Translations under genes and position numbers: made by a program
Part shown: one piece after another, positions 51,000 to 59,024 of the stretch
Layout: each line of letters starts with the position of its first letter
Numbering within the stretch: position 1 is the stretch's first letter
The notes under the pieces: model-generated
Database searches by the model: none
The model's input: the letters and a program-made list of their open reading frames with translations, nothing else
Told to the model about the DNA's origin: nothing
DNA from: Sandaracinaceae bacterium
GTDB taxonomy: Bacteria; Myxococcota_A; Polyangia; Polyangiales; Houyiibacteriaceae
Assembly: GCA_016706685.1 (NCBI GenBank)
Contig: JADJJE010000002.1
Location: 62,001 to 126,000, forward strand
Length of the DNA: 64,000 nt
Direction of reading: 5' to 3'

Positions 51000-51190
51000 C
51001 TACCGAGACAGCTTCGACACCATCCGCCCCAGCAGCTCGACCGCCTGGCGACGCTGCTTGTCCGTCCCGACGTCCCAAAGGCGAACGAAGTCGAGCACTG
51101 CCGCCCACTGCATCACCCAGCCGCATGCGGCTGCGACGCGACGCGCCCTGTCAGCCGCGGCGACTCGACCGGTTCCCTCGGCGGAGTGGA
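51000..51190 (-). pseudogene. Broken C-terminal fragment, maybe a four-helix-bundle protein
   Basis: A minus-strand frame ends at a TAG at 51000-51002. Its last 60 residues, with DRARRVAAACGWVMQWAA and TDKQRRQAVELLGRMVSKLS, look helical and coding in composition, but I see no start and no N-terminal part; the frame runs into the repeat arm. It resembles the end of the S23-type four-helix-bundle proteins common in Myxococcota, without proof. Confidence 0.35.
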
Positions 51191-51195
51191 GCGGG

Positions 51196-51253
51196 CGAGT
51201 ACGAGCACGAGCACGAGCACGTCAACGAGCACGAGTACGCCTACGACCACGTC
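51196..51253. repeat. Right arm of a 50-bp inverted simple repeat
   Basis: The reverse complement of the left arm with one extra 6-base unit: GACGTGGTCGTAGGCGTACT against GACGTGGTCGTACT. The stop of the HTH gene falls inside it, so that gene's last residues are repeat-derived. Confidence 0.7.
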
Positions 51254-52017
51254 AACGCGCGACTCGGCGACGCCGGAGCGACGGGCCGCTTCCGCACCGG
51301 TGGCGCCACGGGCACCTCTTCCACCACCTCGCGCGGCAGCCGCTGGGCCGGCAGCAGACCCGCGAGAGGCGGCCGCGCCACGTGCAGCGGCACGCCGTGC
51401 GGCGTCTGGGGCACGGGGGCCAGGTCGAGGGCGCTGCGCAGCACCGTCTTGCCCAGGCTGTCGAGGGTGTCGTGTTGCAGCACACGGAGCAGCTGGCGCA
51501 CGCGCGTCTTGAGCGTGTTCGGCGAGACGCCCAGGCCGCGCAGGATGTCGTCGCGGCCCTGCGGCAGCGTGGAGATGGCCGTCAGCTCCATCTGGCGCGC
51601 GGTCAGCTCGTGCTCGCGACCCAGGTTCTCGACGGCGGCCGCCACCAGGCCGCGCCCGCTGACCTCGTAGGCCAGGCAGTAGCCCAGGAAGTAGCGCTCC
51701 TCGGCGCGGGGGGCGCTCTTGGGAAGCCAGCGGTGAGGAAGCGCTGCGGCGTCCAGCTCGGGGCGGGTGTCGCCGATCAGCAGCACCGGAGGCGGCGGCG
51801 CCCCGGGGGCACGGGAGCGCCAGAGCGCGAGCAGGGCGTCGTGGTCACGCAGCCCCTCCACCCACCAGCCCAGCCAGCGCTCGTGGGTGCGCAGCAGCGC
51901 GCGCGCCTCCGTCACGGAGGAGACCACCTCGGTCAGCGCATGGGTGGACAGGCGCGCTCCGAGTCGCCGGGCACTACTGCGGGTCGCAACAACGAGAAAG
52001 GCAGGCTTGTGAGTCAT
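51241..52017 (-). CDS. LuxR-like helix-turn-helix regulator
   Basis: A 258-residue protein. The first half (VVATRSSARRLGARLS..., LLIGDTRPELDAAAL) resembles a receiver-like or degenerate domain without the phosphorylated Asp. The second half has ELTARQMELTAIST and LGVSPNTLKTRVRQLLRVL (about 137-177), a LuxR/sigma70-region-4 type HTH. A Pro-rich tail follows. It is divergent from the MopE-like operon and might regulate it. Confidence 0.6.
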   Translation of the reverse strand: MTHKPAFLVVATRSSARRLGARLSTHALTEVVSSVTEARALLRTHERWLGWWVEGLRDHDALLALWRSRAPGAPPPPVLLIGDTRPELDAAALPHRWLPKSAPRAEERYFLGYCLAYEVSGRGLVAAAVENLGREHELTARQMELTAISTLPQGRDDILRGLGVSPNTLKTRVRQLLRVLQHDTLDSLGKTVLRSALDLAPVPQTPHGVPLHVARPPLAGLLPAQRLPREVVEEVPVAPPVRKRPVAPASPSRALTWS

Positions 52018-52077
52018 GGTTTACCGTGGTGATTGCCGTTTCGGGGGCGATTGACACCATCTGACGGCATGCTGACA

Positions 52078-52121
52078 CCCTAAATGATTCCTATCAAGGG
52101 ACTCGTATACCTAATTTAGGG
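52078..52121. promoter_or_regulatory. Inverted repeat CCCTAAAT ... ATTTAGGG in an AT-richer gap
   Basis: Perfect 8-bp arms at 52078-52085 and 52114-52121, 28 nt apart, in the 145-bp gap between the HTH gene and the MopE-like genes. The gap is much lower in GC than its surroundings, and TGACA-type words repeat to its left (TTGACACC, CTGACACC). Likely a promoter-operator for one or both directions. Confidence 0.4.
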
Positions 52122-52162
52122 ACGGTAAGGCAAGGTGGGCGATCGCATTTTCAGTCGGCATA

Positions 52163-54754
52163 ATGCCCGAGACCATGCGCGCGGCCGTTGCCCTCTCCTG
52201 CTTCCTGTCCTGTCAGCTCCTGCTCGGCTGTGGCGCGCGCACCCTCCTCGACGACGGGGTGGACTCGAGCGTCACCGAGCGGGTGCCCGAGGACGAGCGC
52301 TGCGATGGGCTCGACCAGGACTTCGATGGGAACGTGGACGAGGACTTCCGTGACGAGCTGGGGCGCTACATCACCCCGCGGCACTGCGGCGCCTGCGGGA
52401 CCGAGTGCGTGGTCCCCAACGGGCTGACGCTCGAGATGGATTGCCTGCTGGTGGACGAGAACCCCGTGTGTGGCGCCACGCGCTGTGTGCCCGGCTTCTG
52501 GCCCTCGCGCACCGGCACGTGCGTGCCCGCCTATGACTACCTGTGCCTGCCGTGCACGGTGGACGAAGACTGCGGGCCCGGCGCGCTGGCCCGCTGCGCA
52601 GACGTGGGTGGCGAGCTGCGCTGCGCGGTGGACTGCGAAGTGAGCTGCCCCAGCGGGTATGCCTGCCAAGAGGACGGCACGTGTGTTCCTTCCGGCGGGA
52701 GCTGCCGCTGTGAGCCGGGCGACTTCTTCGAGCTGGCCTGCGTGGTGCCCGGCCCCGACGCCGGTGCGCCTGCCCCCGAAGACCCGCTGCCCCCGCCCGA
52801 CATGGTGCGCTGCCCGGGCCGCGCGGTGTGCAGCGCGGGCGTGCTGTCCGAGTGCGTGGCGCCCGCCGAGGCCTGCAACGAGAGCGACGACGACTGCGAC
52901 GGCGAGGTGGACGAAGACTTCCGCAACGCGGTCGGCGGCTATGCTGATTTGCACCACTGCGGCGCGTGCGGCGTGGACTGCTCGCTCTCGCCGGTGCCCG
53001 AGGGCGACCTGGTGTGCGGTGGCGACCCGTTCGCGCCCACCTGTGTGTTGAGCTGCCCGGACACGCTCGACGGCATCCAGCCGGGAGACCGCGTGGACGG
53101 CGACCGCGACGTGGCCACCGGCTGCGAGTGCACCGTGAGCGCGCTGAATGACGTGCCCGGCCCCGTGGGCGCCGTGGGCCAGGCGCTGGACGTCAACTGC
53201 GACGGCGCCGACGGCGAAGTGCCGCGCAGCTTCTACGTGGCCACCGACGGCAGCGACACCGGCCCGGGCTCACCCACACGGCCGCTCGCCACGGTGGGCG
53301 CCGCGCTGCTGCGCGCGCTCGACGAGGGCCGCGCAGACGTGTTCATCGCGAGCGGCACCTACGTGGAGGCGCTGGCGCTGCCGAGCGGGGTGCGCCTGCA
53401 CGGTGGCTACCGGCGCGACTTCTTGGCGCTCGACCCCGAGGGCTTCACCACCATCTTGCGCGCGCCGCTCGACTCGCCGCTGCCCGGCGGTGCGGCCCTG
53501 GCGTCCACCGACTGCGCGAGCGGGGACACCGTGGTGGAGTGGCTGAGCGTGCGCGGGCGCGACGCCATCGCGCCGTCCTCGCCCACCGTGGCCATCTGGC
53601 TCGCGTGCACGGCGGGCGGCCGCAGCGTGCGTCTCGACACGTTGGACATTCGCCCGGGCGTTCCAGGCAGCGGCGCGAGCGGCGTCGCTGGACAAGCCGG
53701 CGCCTCGCCCTCCGCGTCACCCCTCGCTGGCGACCCACCACGCGGGGCCGTCGAGAGCAGCCGCACCTGCACACGCGGCAGCGAGAACCTCGTGGATGGC
53801 GGTAACGGTGGGCGCCACTCCTGCAACGGCCAGAGCACCGCTGGTGGGGACGGCGCCTCGGCGAGCTGCCCGTCGTTCGCGGCGTTCCAGCCGCGCGGCG
53901 CGAGCGGTCAGGGCCGTTCGCCCGGCCAGGGTGGCGACGGCGGCCAAGACTCGCGCGGCCCGGTGGTGGGCTCGAGCTGCCCCACGGCGGTGTGCTGCGG
54001 GCTGGCCGACTTCGTGGTCCCCACGGAGTTCACGGGCCCGAGTCCCGGCTCGGCGGGCGGCAATGGCTCGGCCGGCATGGCTGGGCGCGGCTGCACCAAC
54101 GCGCTCGGGCGCTTCGAGGATGGCGTGTGGGTGCCTGACACCTCCACCAATGGCACCGCGGGCGCGGCGGCCTCGGGCGGCGGTGGCGGAGGCGCGGGCG
54201 GCGGCGCCGAGATGGAGTACTTCCCCAACCAGTGCGAGTTCGCGGACGGACTGGGCGGTGGCGGCGGTGGCGGTGGCGCCGGAGGCTGCGGCGGCGGTGC
54301 CGGCACGGCGGCCACCAGCGGCGGCCCGGCCATCGCCATCTACATCGACGACGCGAGCGCCCCCAACGTGGTGGTGCGCGGCTCGCGGGTGGCTTCCCCA
54401 GACGGCGGGCGCGGCGGCGATGGCGGCGCGGGCGGCGGTGGCGGTGCCGGCAGCCCGGGCGCCACGGGCGGCTCCATCCCGCTCGCCCAGCGCGTCACCC
54501 CCACGTTGGCCGGGCCCTTCTCGGGTGGCCGCGGCGGCTCGGGTGGGCGCGGCGGTGACGGCGGAGGCGGTGGTGGCGGCTGTGGCGGGCCCAGCGTGGG
54601 CATCTGGGGCGGCAGCAGCGCGGACGCGGCGCGCTTCCGGCCGCTCAACACCTTCGCGGTGGGCATGGGAGGCCGCGCGGGCCGCGGCGGAGGCGGCGCC
54701 GCCATGGGCGGTGACGGGGCCACAGGAGGGTCGTTCGATGTTCTCCCGCGCTGA
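52163..54754 (+). CDS. MopE-like Cys/Asp-rich lipoprotein with glycine-rich tail (first)
   Basis: An 863-residue surface protein. A lipobox LLGC follows the signal peptide; the ATG at 52175 is an alternative start. Two repeats of the kind C-D-G-x-D-x-D-x-D-G-x-V-D-E-D-F (CDGLDQDFDGNVDEDF near 47-62; CNESDDDCDGEVDEDF near 238) are the MopE-like Asp motif, followed each time by HCGACG. A DUF1565 segment (FYVATDGSDTGPGSPTRPLATVG, about 357-379) leads into a probable right-handed beta-helix. The last 350 residues are Gly-rich (GGGGGGAGG runs). Probably metal-binding and surface-exposed. Confidence 0.75.
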   Translation: MPETMRAAVALSCFLSCQLLLGCGARTLLDDGVDSSVTERVPEDERCDGLDQDFDGNVDEDFRDELGRYITPRHCGACGTECVVPNGLTLEMDCLLVDENPVCGATRCVPGFWPSRTGTCVPAYDYLCLPCTVDEDCGPGALARCADVGGELRCAVDCEVSCPSGYACQEDGTCVPSGGSCRCEPGDFFELACVVPGPDAGAPAPEDPLPPPDMVRCPGRAVCSAGVLSECVAPAEACNESDDDCDGEVDEDFRNAVGGYADLHHCGACGVDCSLSPVPEGDLVCGGDPFAPTCVLSCPDTLDGIQPGDRVDGDRDVATGCECTVSALNDVPGPVGAVGQALDVNCDGADGEVPRSFYVATDGSDTGPGSPTRPLATVGAALLRALDEGRADVFIASGTYVEALALPSGVRLHGGYRRDFLALDPEGFTTILRAPLDSPLPGGAALASTDCASGDTVVEWLSVRGRDAIAPSSPTVAIWLACTAGGRSVRLDTLDIRPGVPGSGASGVAGQAGASPSASPLAGDPPRGAVESSRTCTRGSENLVDGGNGGRHSCNGQSTAGGDGASASCPSFAAFQPRGASGQGRSPGQGGDGGQDSRGPVVGSSCPTAVCCGLADFVVPTEFTGPSPGSAGGNGSAGMAGRGCTNALGRFEDGVWVPDTSTNGTAGAAASGGGGGGAGGGAEMEYFPNQCEFADGLGGGGGGGGAGGCGGGAGTAATSGGPAIAIYIDDASAPNVVVRGSRVASPDGGRGGDGGAGGGGGAGSPGATGGSIPLAQRVTPTLAGPFSGGRGGSGGRGGDGGGGGGGCGGPSVGIWGGSSADAARFRPLNTFAVGMGGRAGRGGGGAAMGGDGATGGSFDVLPR

Positions 54755-57317
54755 CTTGGGTTTCGCGCCACGCGGTGTCTCGGCATGGGCGCTGGGCTTG
54801 TGCATGCTCTCGCTCGGCGCGCTCGCGTCGGGCTGCTTTCGGGCTCACCGCTGCGGCGACGAGACCTGCGACTACGGCGACGACGACTGCGACGGCCGCG
54901 TGGACGAGGGCTTCCTGGACGAAGGGCTGTACGTCAGCGCCGAGCACTGCGGGGGCTGCGGCGTGAGCTGCGCGGCCGTGTTCCCCACGGCCCTCGAGAC
55001 CGCCTGTGATGTGATGGAGGGCGTGCCCACCTGCGTGCTGGTGAGCTGCCCGCCGGGCTTCCACCGCGCCGACGCGGGCAGCTGCGTGCCGGACGTGCCG
55101 GTGGCCTGTGCGCCGTGCACGGCAGACACCGACTGCGCGCTGCGCTTGCCGGGCTCCGTGTGCCGCACGCTGGGCAGTGGCGACGCGCGCTGCTTCGAGC
55201 CCTGCGCCGAGGGCTGCGCTCCGGGCCTCGCGTGCCAGGACGGGGCCTGCATCCCCAACTCGGGCACCTGCGAGTGCGCCGACGTGGACGTGGACGCGCG
55301 CTTCGCGTGCCTGCTCACCAGCCCGAGCGGCGACGTGTGCGCGGGCGAGCAGCCGTGCGAACCGGGCGGCCTCGGGCAGTGCGTGGCGGTGCTGGCCGAG
55401 TCCTGCAACGCCGAGGACGAAGACTGCGACGGGCGGGTGGACGAGGACTTCCTGGACGAGCTCGGGCGCTTTGCGCGTGACCCGCTCCACTGCGGTGCCT
55501 GCAACACGCCTTGCGCGCCGCCCGGGCCGAACATGGTGGCCATGTGTGTGGGGCTGCCCTCGCCGGGCCCCGATGGCCTCGACGCGCGGTGCGACGTGGC
55601 CTGTGAAGAGGGCTTCGTGGATGTGGACGGACTGGTGGCCAACGGCTGCGAGTGCGAGCGCTGGGACGGCCAGGGGCCGCCGCCGGTGGTGGGCGGCGAC
55701 GCGGACTGCGACGGCGTGACCGACGACGACGACACGTTCATCCACGTGACGCCCACGGGCAACGACGCCAACCCCGGGACGCTGGTGCAGCCCATGCGCA
55801 CGGTGGGCGCAGCGCTCCAGCGCGGCGCCATGGCCAACAAGGACGTGCTCGTGGCAGGCGGCGTGTACGCGGGCCTGGTGACCATGGTGCCCGGCGTGGA
55901 CGTGTTCGGCGGCTACCGCGTGGACTTCCGCGACCGTGACCTGGGGCTCTACCCCGTGACCCTCGAGCGCCCGGACGCGCCGGGGCAGCCCGTGCTGCTC
56001 TGCCAGAACGTGCGCACGGCCACGCGCGTGGAGGGCTTCACGGTGCGCGGCTCCGACGCGAGCGGGCCCGGCCAGGGCAGCACGGCGGTGTACCTCGACG
56101 GCTGCGGCCCCGAGGTGGTCTTCAGCAACCTGAGCGTGATCGCCGGGCGCGGCGAAGATGGCGTGGAGGGCGACGACTCGAGCGACAACCTCCCGGAGCT
56201 GGATCCGGGCCTGGCCTCGCTCGCAGAGCTCGAAGGCGCAGACGGCGCGACCGGTGGGCGGGGCACGGGAGACGGCACGTGCCGGCCCGTGAGCGGCGGC
56301 GCGGCCGGGCTGCAGCGCTGCGGCGCCTCCGACGTGTCGGGCGGGCGCGGCGCGGACGAGAGCTGCGTGGGGCTGGCGTGCACCAACGGCTTCCCGTGCG
56401 CGAACGCGGGCTGCACGGACTTCACCAGCGGCGGCGTGTGCGACATCGCCACGGTGCTGGCGCTGGCGTCCCCCAACCCGGCGGCGCAGGCCGGTCGCGG
56501 GCCTGGCGCGGGTGCAGCCGGAGCCACCACCTATGACGCGCCCACCAACCGCGCGGCGTGCAACTTCTGCGACGACAACCCCACGCTGCAGCGCGACGGC
56601 GACGACGGCCGCGACGGCGCGCACGGGGCGGACGGCAGCGGCGGACCGGGCTGCGGCGGAGCGCCGGAGTTCGACGCGGTGACCGGGCGCCTGCGTGGCC
56701 GCTCGGGCGCGGACGGCACGCCCGGGACCCATGGCGCGGGCGGCGGCGGCGGGTCTTCTGGCGGGGGCTACGCCGTCATCGGCGGGACCGGCTTCTGCTT
56801 CGGCGGGGACCGCGCAGGCGGCGGCGGCGGCGGTGGTGGCAGCGGCGGCTGCGGCTCACCCCGCGCCGAGGGCGGCTCCGGCGGCGGCGCTTCCGTTGGC
56901 ATCCTGCTGCGGCTGGGTGCTGGCCTGGCGCAGGGGCCCCGCTTCGAGCAGCTGCGCGTGCAGACCGAGAGCGGCGGCGAAGGCGGCGACGGCGGTGTGG
57001 GCGCGCGCGGCGGTCAGGGCGGCGACGGCTTGGCGGGCGGCGTGGCCCCGTTCTGGTGCGCGCGCAACGGCGGGCGTGGCGGTGACGGCGGAGACGGCGG
57101 CGCAGGCGGCGGCGGCGGTGGCGGCTGTGGCGGCGGCGCGCACGCGTTCGCGCTCACGGGCAGCGGCGTGGACCCGGCGTACGTGCAGCTCCTGCGCGAC
57201 GGAACGATGGTGGACGAGGCGGGTGTGGCTGGCAGTGGCGGCCGCGGTGGCTTCTCGCCCGGCATGCCCGGCGGCGCGGGCGGGAGCGGCAGCGAGGACG
57301 TGGTGCTGGTCTTCTGA
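54738..57317 (+). CDS. MopE-like Cys/Asp-rich lipoprotein with glycine-rich tail (second)
   Basis: An 859-residue paralogue of the previous gene, which it overlaps by 17 nt. The signal peptide ends in lipobox LASGC near residue 34. It repeats the plan: CDYGDDDCDGRVDEGF and CNAEDEDCDGRVDEDF Asp motifs each followed by HCG(G/A)C, Cys-rich modules, a DUF1565 segment (IHVTPTGNDANPGTLVQPMRTVG, about 335-357) and a Gly-rich C-terminal half. The two copies differ widely outside the motifs, so the duplication is old. Confidence 0.75.
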   Translation: MFSRADLGFAPRGVSAWALGLCMLSLGALASGCFRAHRCGDETCDYGDDDCDGRVDEGFLDEGLYVSAEHCGGCGVSCAAVFPTALETACDVMEGVPTCVLVSCPPGFHRADAGSCVPDVPVACAPCTADTDCALRLPGSVCRTLGSGDARCFEPCAEGCAPGLACQDGACIPNSGTCECADVDVDARFACLLTSPSGDVCAGEQPCEPGGLGQCVAVLAESCNAEDEDCDGRVDEDFLDELGRFARDPLHCGACNTPCAPPGPNMVAMCVGLPSPGPDGLDARCDVACEEGFVDVDGLVANGCECERWDGQGPPPVVGGDADCDGVTDDDDTFIHVTPTGNDANPGTLVQPMRTVGAALQRGAMANKDVLVAGGVYAGLVTMVPGVDVFGGYRVDFRDRDLGLYPVTLERPDAPGQPVLLCQNVRTATRVEGFTVRGSDASGPGQGSTAVYLDGCGPEVVFSNLSVIAGRGEDGVEGDDSSDNLPELDPGLASLAELEGADGATGGRGTGDGTCRPVSGGAAGLQRCGASDVSGGRGADESCVGLACTNGFPCANAGCTDFTSGGVCDIATVLALASPNPAAQAGRGPGAGAAGATTYDAPTNRAACNFCDDNPTLQRDGDDGRDGAHGADGSGGPGCGGAPEFDAVTGRLRGRSGADGTPGTHGAGGGGGSSGGGYAVIGGTGFCFGGDRAGGGGGGGGSGGCGSPRAEGGSGGGASVGILLRLGAGLAQGPRFEQLRVQTESGGEGGDGGVGARGGQGGDGLAGGVAPFWCARNGGRGGDGGDGGAGGGGGGGCGGGAHAFALTGSGVDPAYVQLLRDGTMVDEAGVAGSGGRGGFSPGMPGGAGGSGSEDVVLVF

Positions 57318-57532
57318 CGGGGTGCCCCTTCCGCGTGAGCGGCTCCGTGCTGCCGCGCACCCGCTCCGTGGCTCAGCCGCAGCCCTCACCCGGAGGGGCC
57401 GGTGAATGCCGACTTGTGTCGGCGCGTCTGCGCCCGGCTCTCTCGGCTCTCGGCCCCGGGGGCGCCGCTCGAATACCCAGCGGCGCCCCCGGGCATTGGA
57501 TGCGCGCCCGAACTTGGAGTATCTCCCCCGCG

Positions 57533-58336
57533 ATGCACTCTCTCGCACGACCCCTCTCCGCGCTGCTGCTCCTGGCCGGCGCCACTGGCTTCTGCTTCGG
57601 CTACGGGCAAGCGCACGGGCAGACTCGGCGCCCCACGCCTGCGCCCATCCCGGCCGCGGTGCCGCCGCGCCCCGCGAACACCACGGCGTGCAACTACCAG
57701 GACCCGCAGGACTTCATGATCCGCAGCAACTGGGCCACCACGCGCGAGATGCCCGAGGCCGAGCGCCGTGAGCGCCGCCAGATGGCGCAGCGCTCGGTGA
57801 ACTTCCGCACGGAGCAGTACGGTTACTTCACGGGCTTCGGGAGCCGCTCGCTCAACCGCACCACGCCCATGGACAACGCCGTGCGTGCCGACTTCATGGG
57901 GCTGCGCGTGCGCCTCAACAGCAAGATCGTCCCGGCGCTGGCGTGCGTGGAGCAGCAGATCCGCGCGGAGTGCACCGAGCCGGCCTACACGCCGCGGCGC
58001 CTCTCGGGCATTCGCGACCGCAACACCTATCACAACGGTGAGGTCAGCAACCACGTGTACGGCATCGCCATCGACATCGATCCCACCGAGAACACGTGCT
58101 GCATGTGCGTGGCCGAGTGGGGCGACCACCCGCTGTGTCAGCGCCCGGTCGACTCCATCTACGAGCGCATGGCCATGCCCGAGTGCTGGGTGCACGTCTT
58201 CGAGCGCTTCGGCTTCTACTGGCTGGGTCGCGACCGCCTGCAGGACACCATGCACTTCGAGTTCCTGGGCGACCCGGCCCTGATCGCGCGGTCGTCCGGT
58301 GCGGCCGCGCCCGCAGCTCCCGCGCCCGCGCCCTGA
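57533..58336 (+). CDS. M15-family peptidoglycan peptidase
   Basis: A 267-residue exported enzyme; the ATG at 57533 gives a signal peptide ending AHGQ. Zinc ligands fit the M15 pattern: His in NHVYGIAIDIDP (about 175) with Asp near 183, and His in MHFEFLG (about 241). This is a D-alanyl-D-alanine carboxypeptidase or L-Ala-D-Glu endopeptidase of the VanY type. A Pro/Ala tail closes the chain. 215 nt separate it from the MopE-like gene; nothing is seen in that gap. Confidence 0.8.
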   Translation: MHSLARPLSALLLLAGATGFCFGYGQAHGQTRRPTPAPIPAAVPPRPANTTACNYQDPQDFMIRSNWATTREMPEAERRERRQMAQRSVNFRTEQYGYFTGFGSRSLNRTTPMDNAVRADFMGLRVRLNSKIVPALACVEQQIRAECTEPAYTPRRLSGIRDRNTYHNGEVSNHVYGIAIDIDPTENTCCMCVAEWGDHPLCQRPVDSIYERMAMPECWVHVFERFGFYWLGRDRLQDTMHFEFLGDPALIARSSGAAAPAAPAPAP

Positions 58337-58396
58337 GTCAGTCCGTGCACACGGCCCCGCTTGCCGAGCGCCGGTGGGTGTGCTGAAGCGAGACCC

Positions 58397-58984
58397 ATGT
58401 CCGACCACGCTCACCTCGATGATCTCGCGCACGCCTGCGTGGCTGCCGTCCAACGTTCCCTCGGGATCGAGCTGGACTTCACGCAGGACACCCTGCCCAT
58501 CCTCGACCACTACGTGAGCATGGCGCAGGGCACCAAGGCCGAGGTCATCGAGCTGCTGGCGCCCATGGCGGGGGCCTACTTCGGCGAGGTGGTGCGCCGC
58601 TCTGTGGGGGCGGCTCGCTGGCACGCGCCGGGCACGGACTACCACCAGTACCGGCTCGAGTTCGAGAACGCGTTCCTGCACTTCAACCCGCTGGGCATGG
58701 TGGTGGAGTCCATCCTGAAGGCGCCGGCCGAGGGCTGGATGGCGCACCTGCAGATGCTGCCGCGCGACCGCGAGCCGGTGCAGGCGTCGCTGGAGGCTCT
58801 TGGCGGGGTGCGCGACGACGACTACTTCCGGCTGACCGTGCGCTTCGAGACCATCGAGCAGGTCCACCTGGTGCTCAGCCACTTGGCGCTGTCGGCGGGG
58901 GAGGACACGCCGTTCTTCAGCCACGAGGTCTACGAAGCGACGCTGAGCACCGGGGTGCTGCCCAGCGACGGTCAGCTGCACTGA
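58397..58984 (+). CDS. Unrecognised cytoplasmic protein
   Basis: A 195-residue protein with normal codon use, no signal peptide or membrane segment. Features include SLGIELDFTQDTLPILDHYV, a helical segment at 40-80, and FENAFLHFNPLGM. Start 58397 is favoured; an in-frame ATG at 58361 adds 12 low-quality residues. No family is recognised. It precedes the HEAT-repeat gene by 40 nt on the same strand and may be co-transcribed. Confidence 0.6.
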   Translation: MSDHAHLDDLAHACVAAVQRSLGIELDFTQDTLPILDHYVSMAQGTKAEVIELLAPMAGAYFGEVVRRSVGAARWHAPGTDYHQYRLEFENAFLHFNPLGMVVESILKAPAEGWMAHLQMLPRDREPVQASLEALGGVRDDDYFRLTVRFETIEQVHLVLSHLALSAGEDTPFFSHEVYEATLSTGVLPSDGQLH

Positions 58985-59024
58985 ACACCACACATGTGGG
59001 CCGACGTGGTAGCGTGCCGCTGAC

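Noticed and set aside
50920..51260. CRISPR array
   Set aside because: The CGTGCT/ACGAGC units are simple six-base repeats in inverted arms, with no regular spacers and no cas genes.
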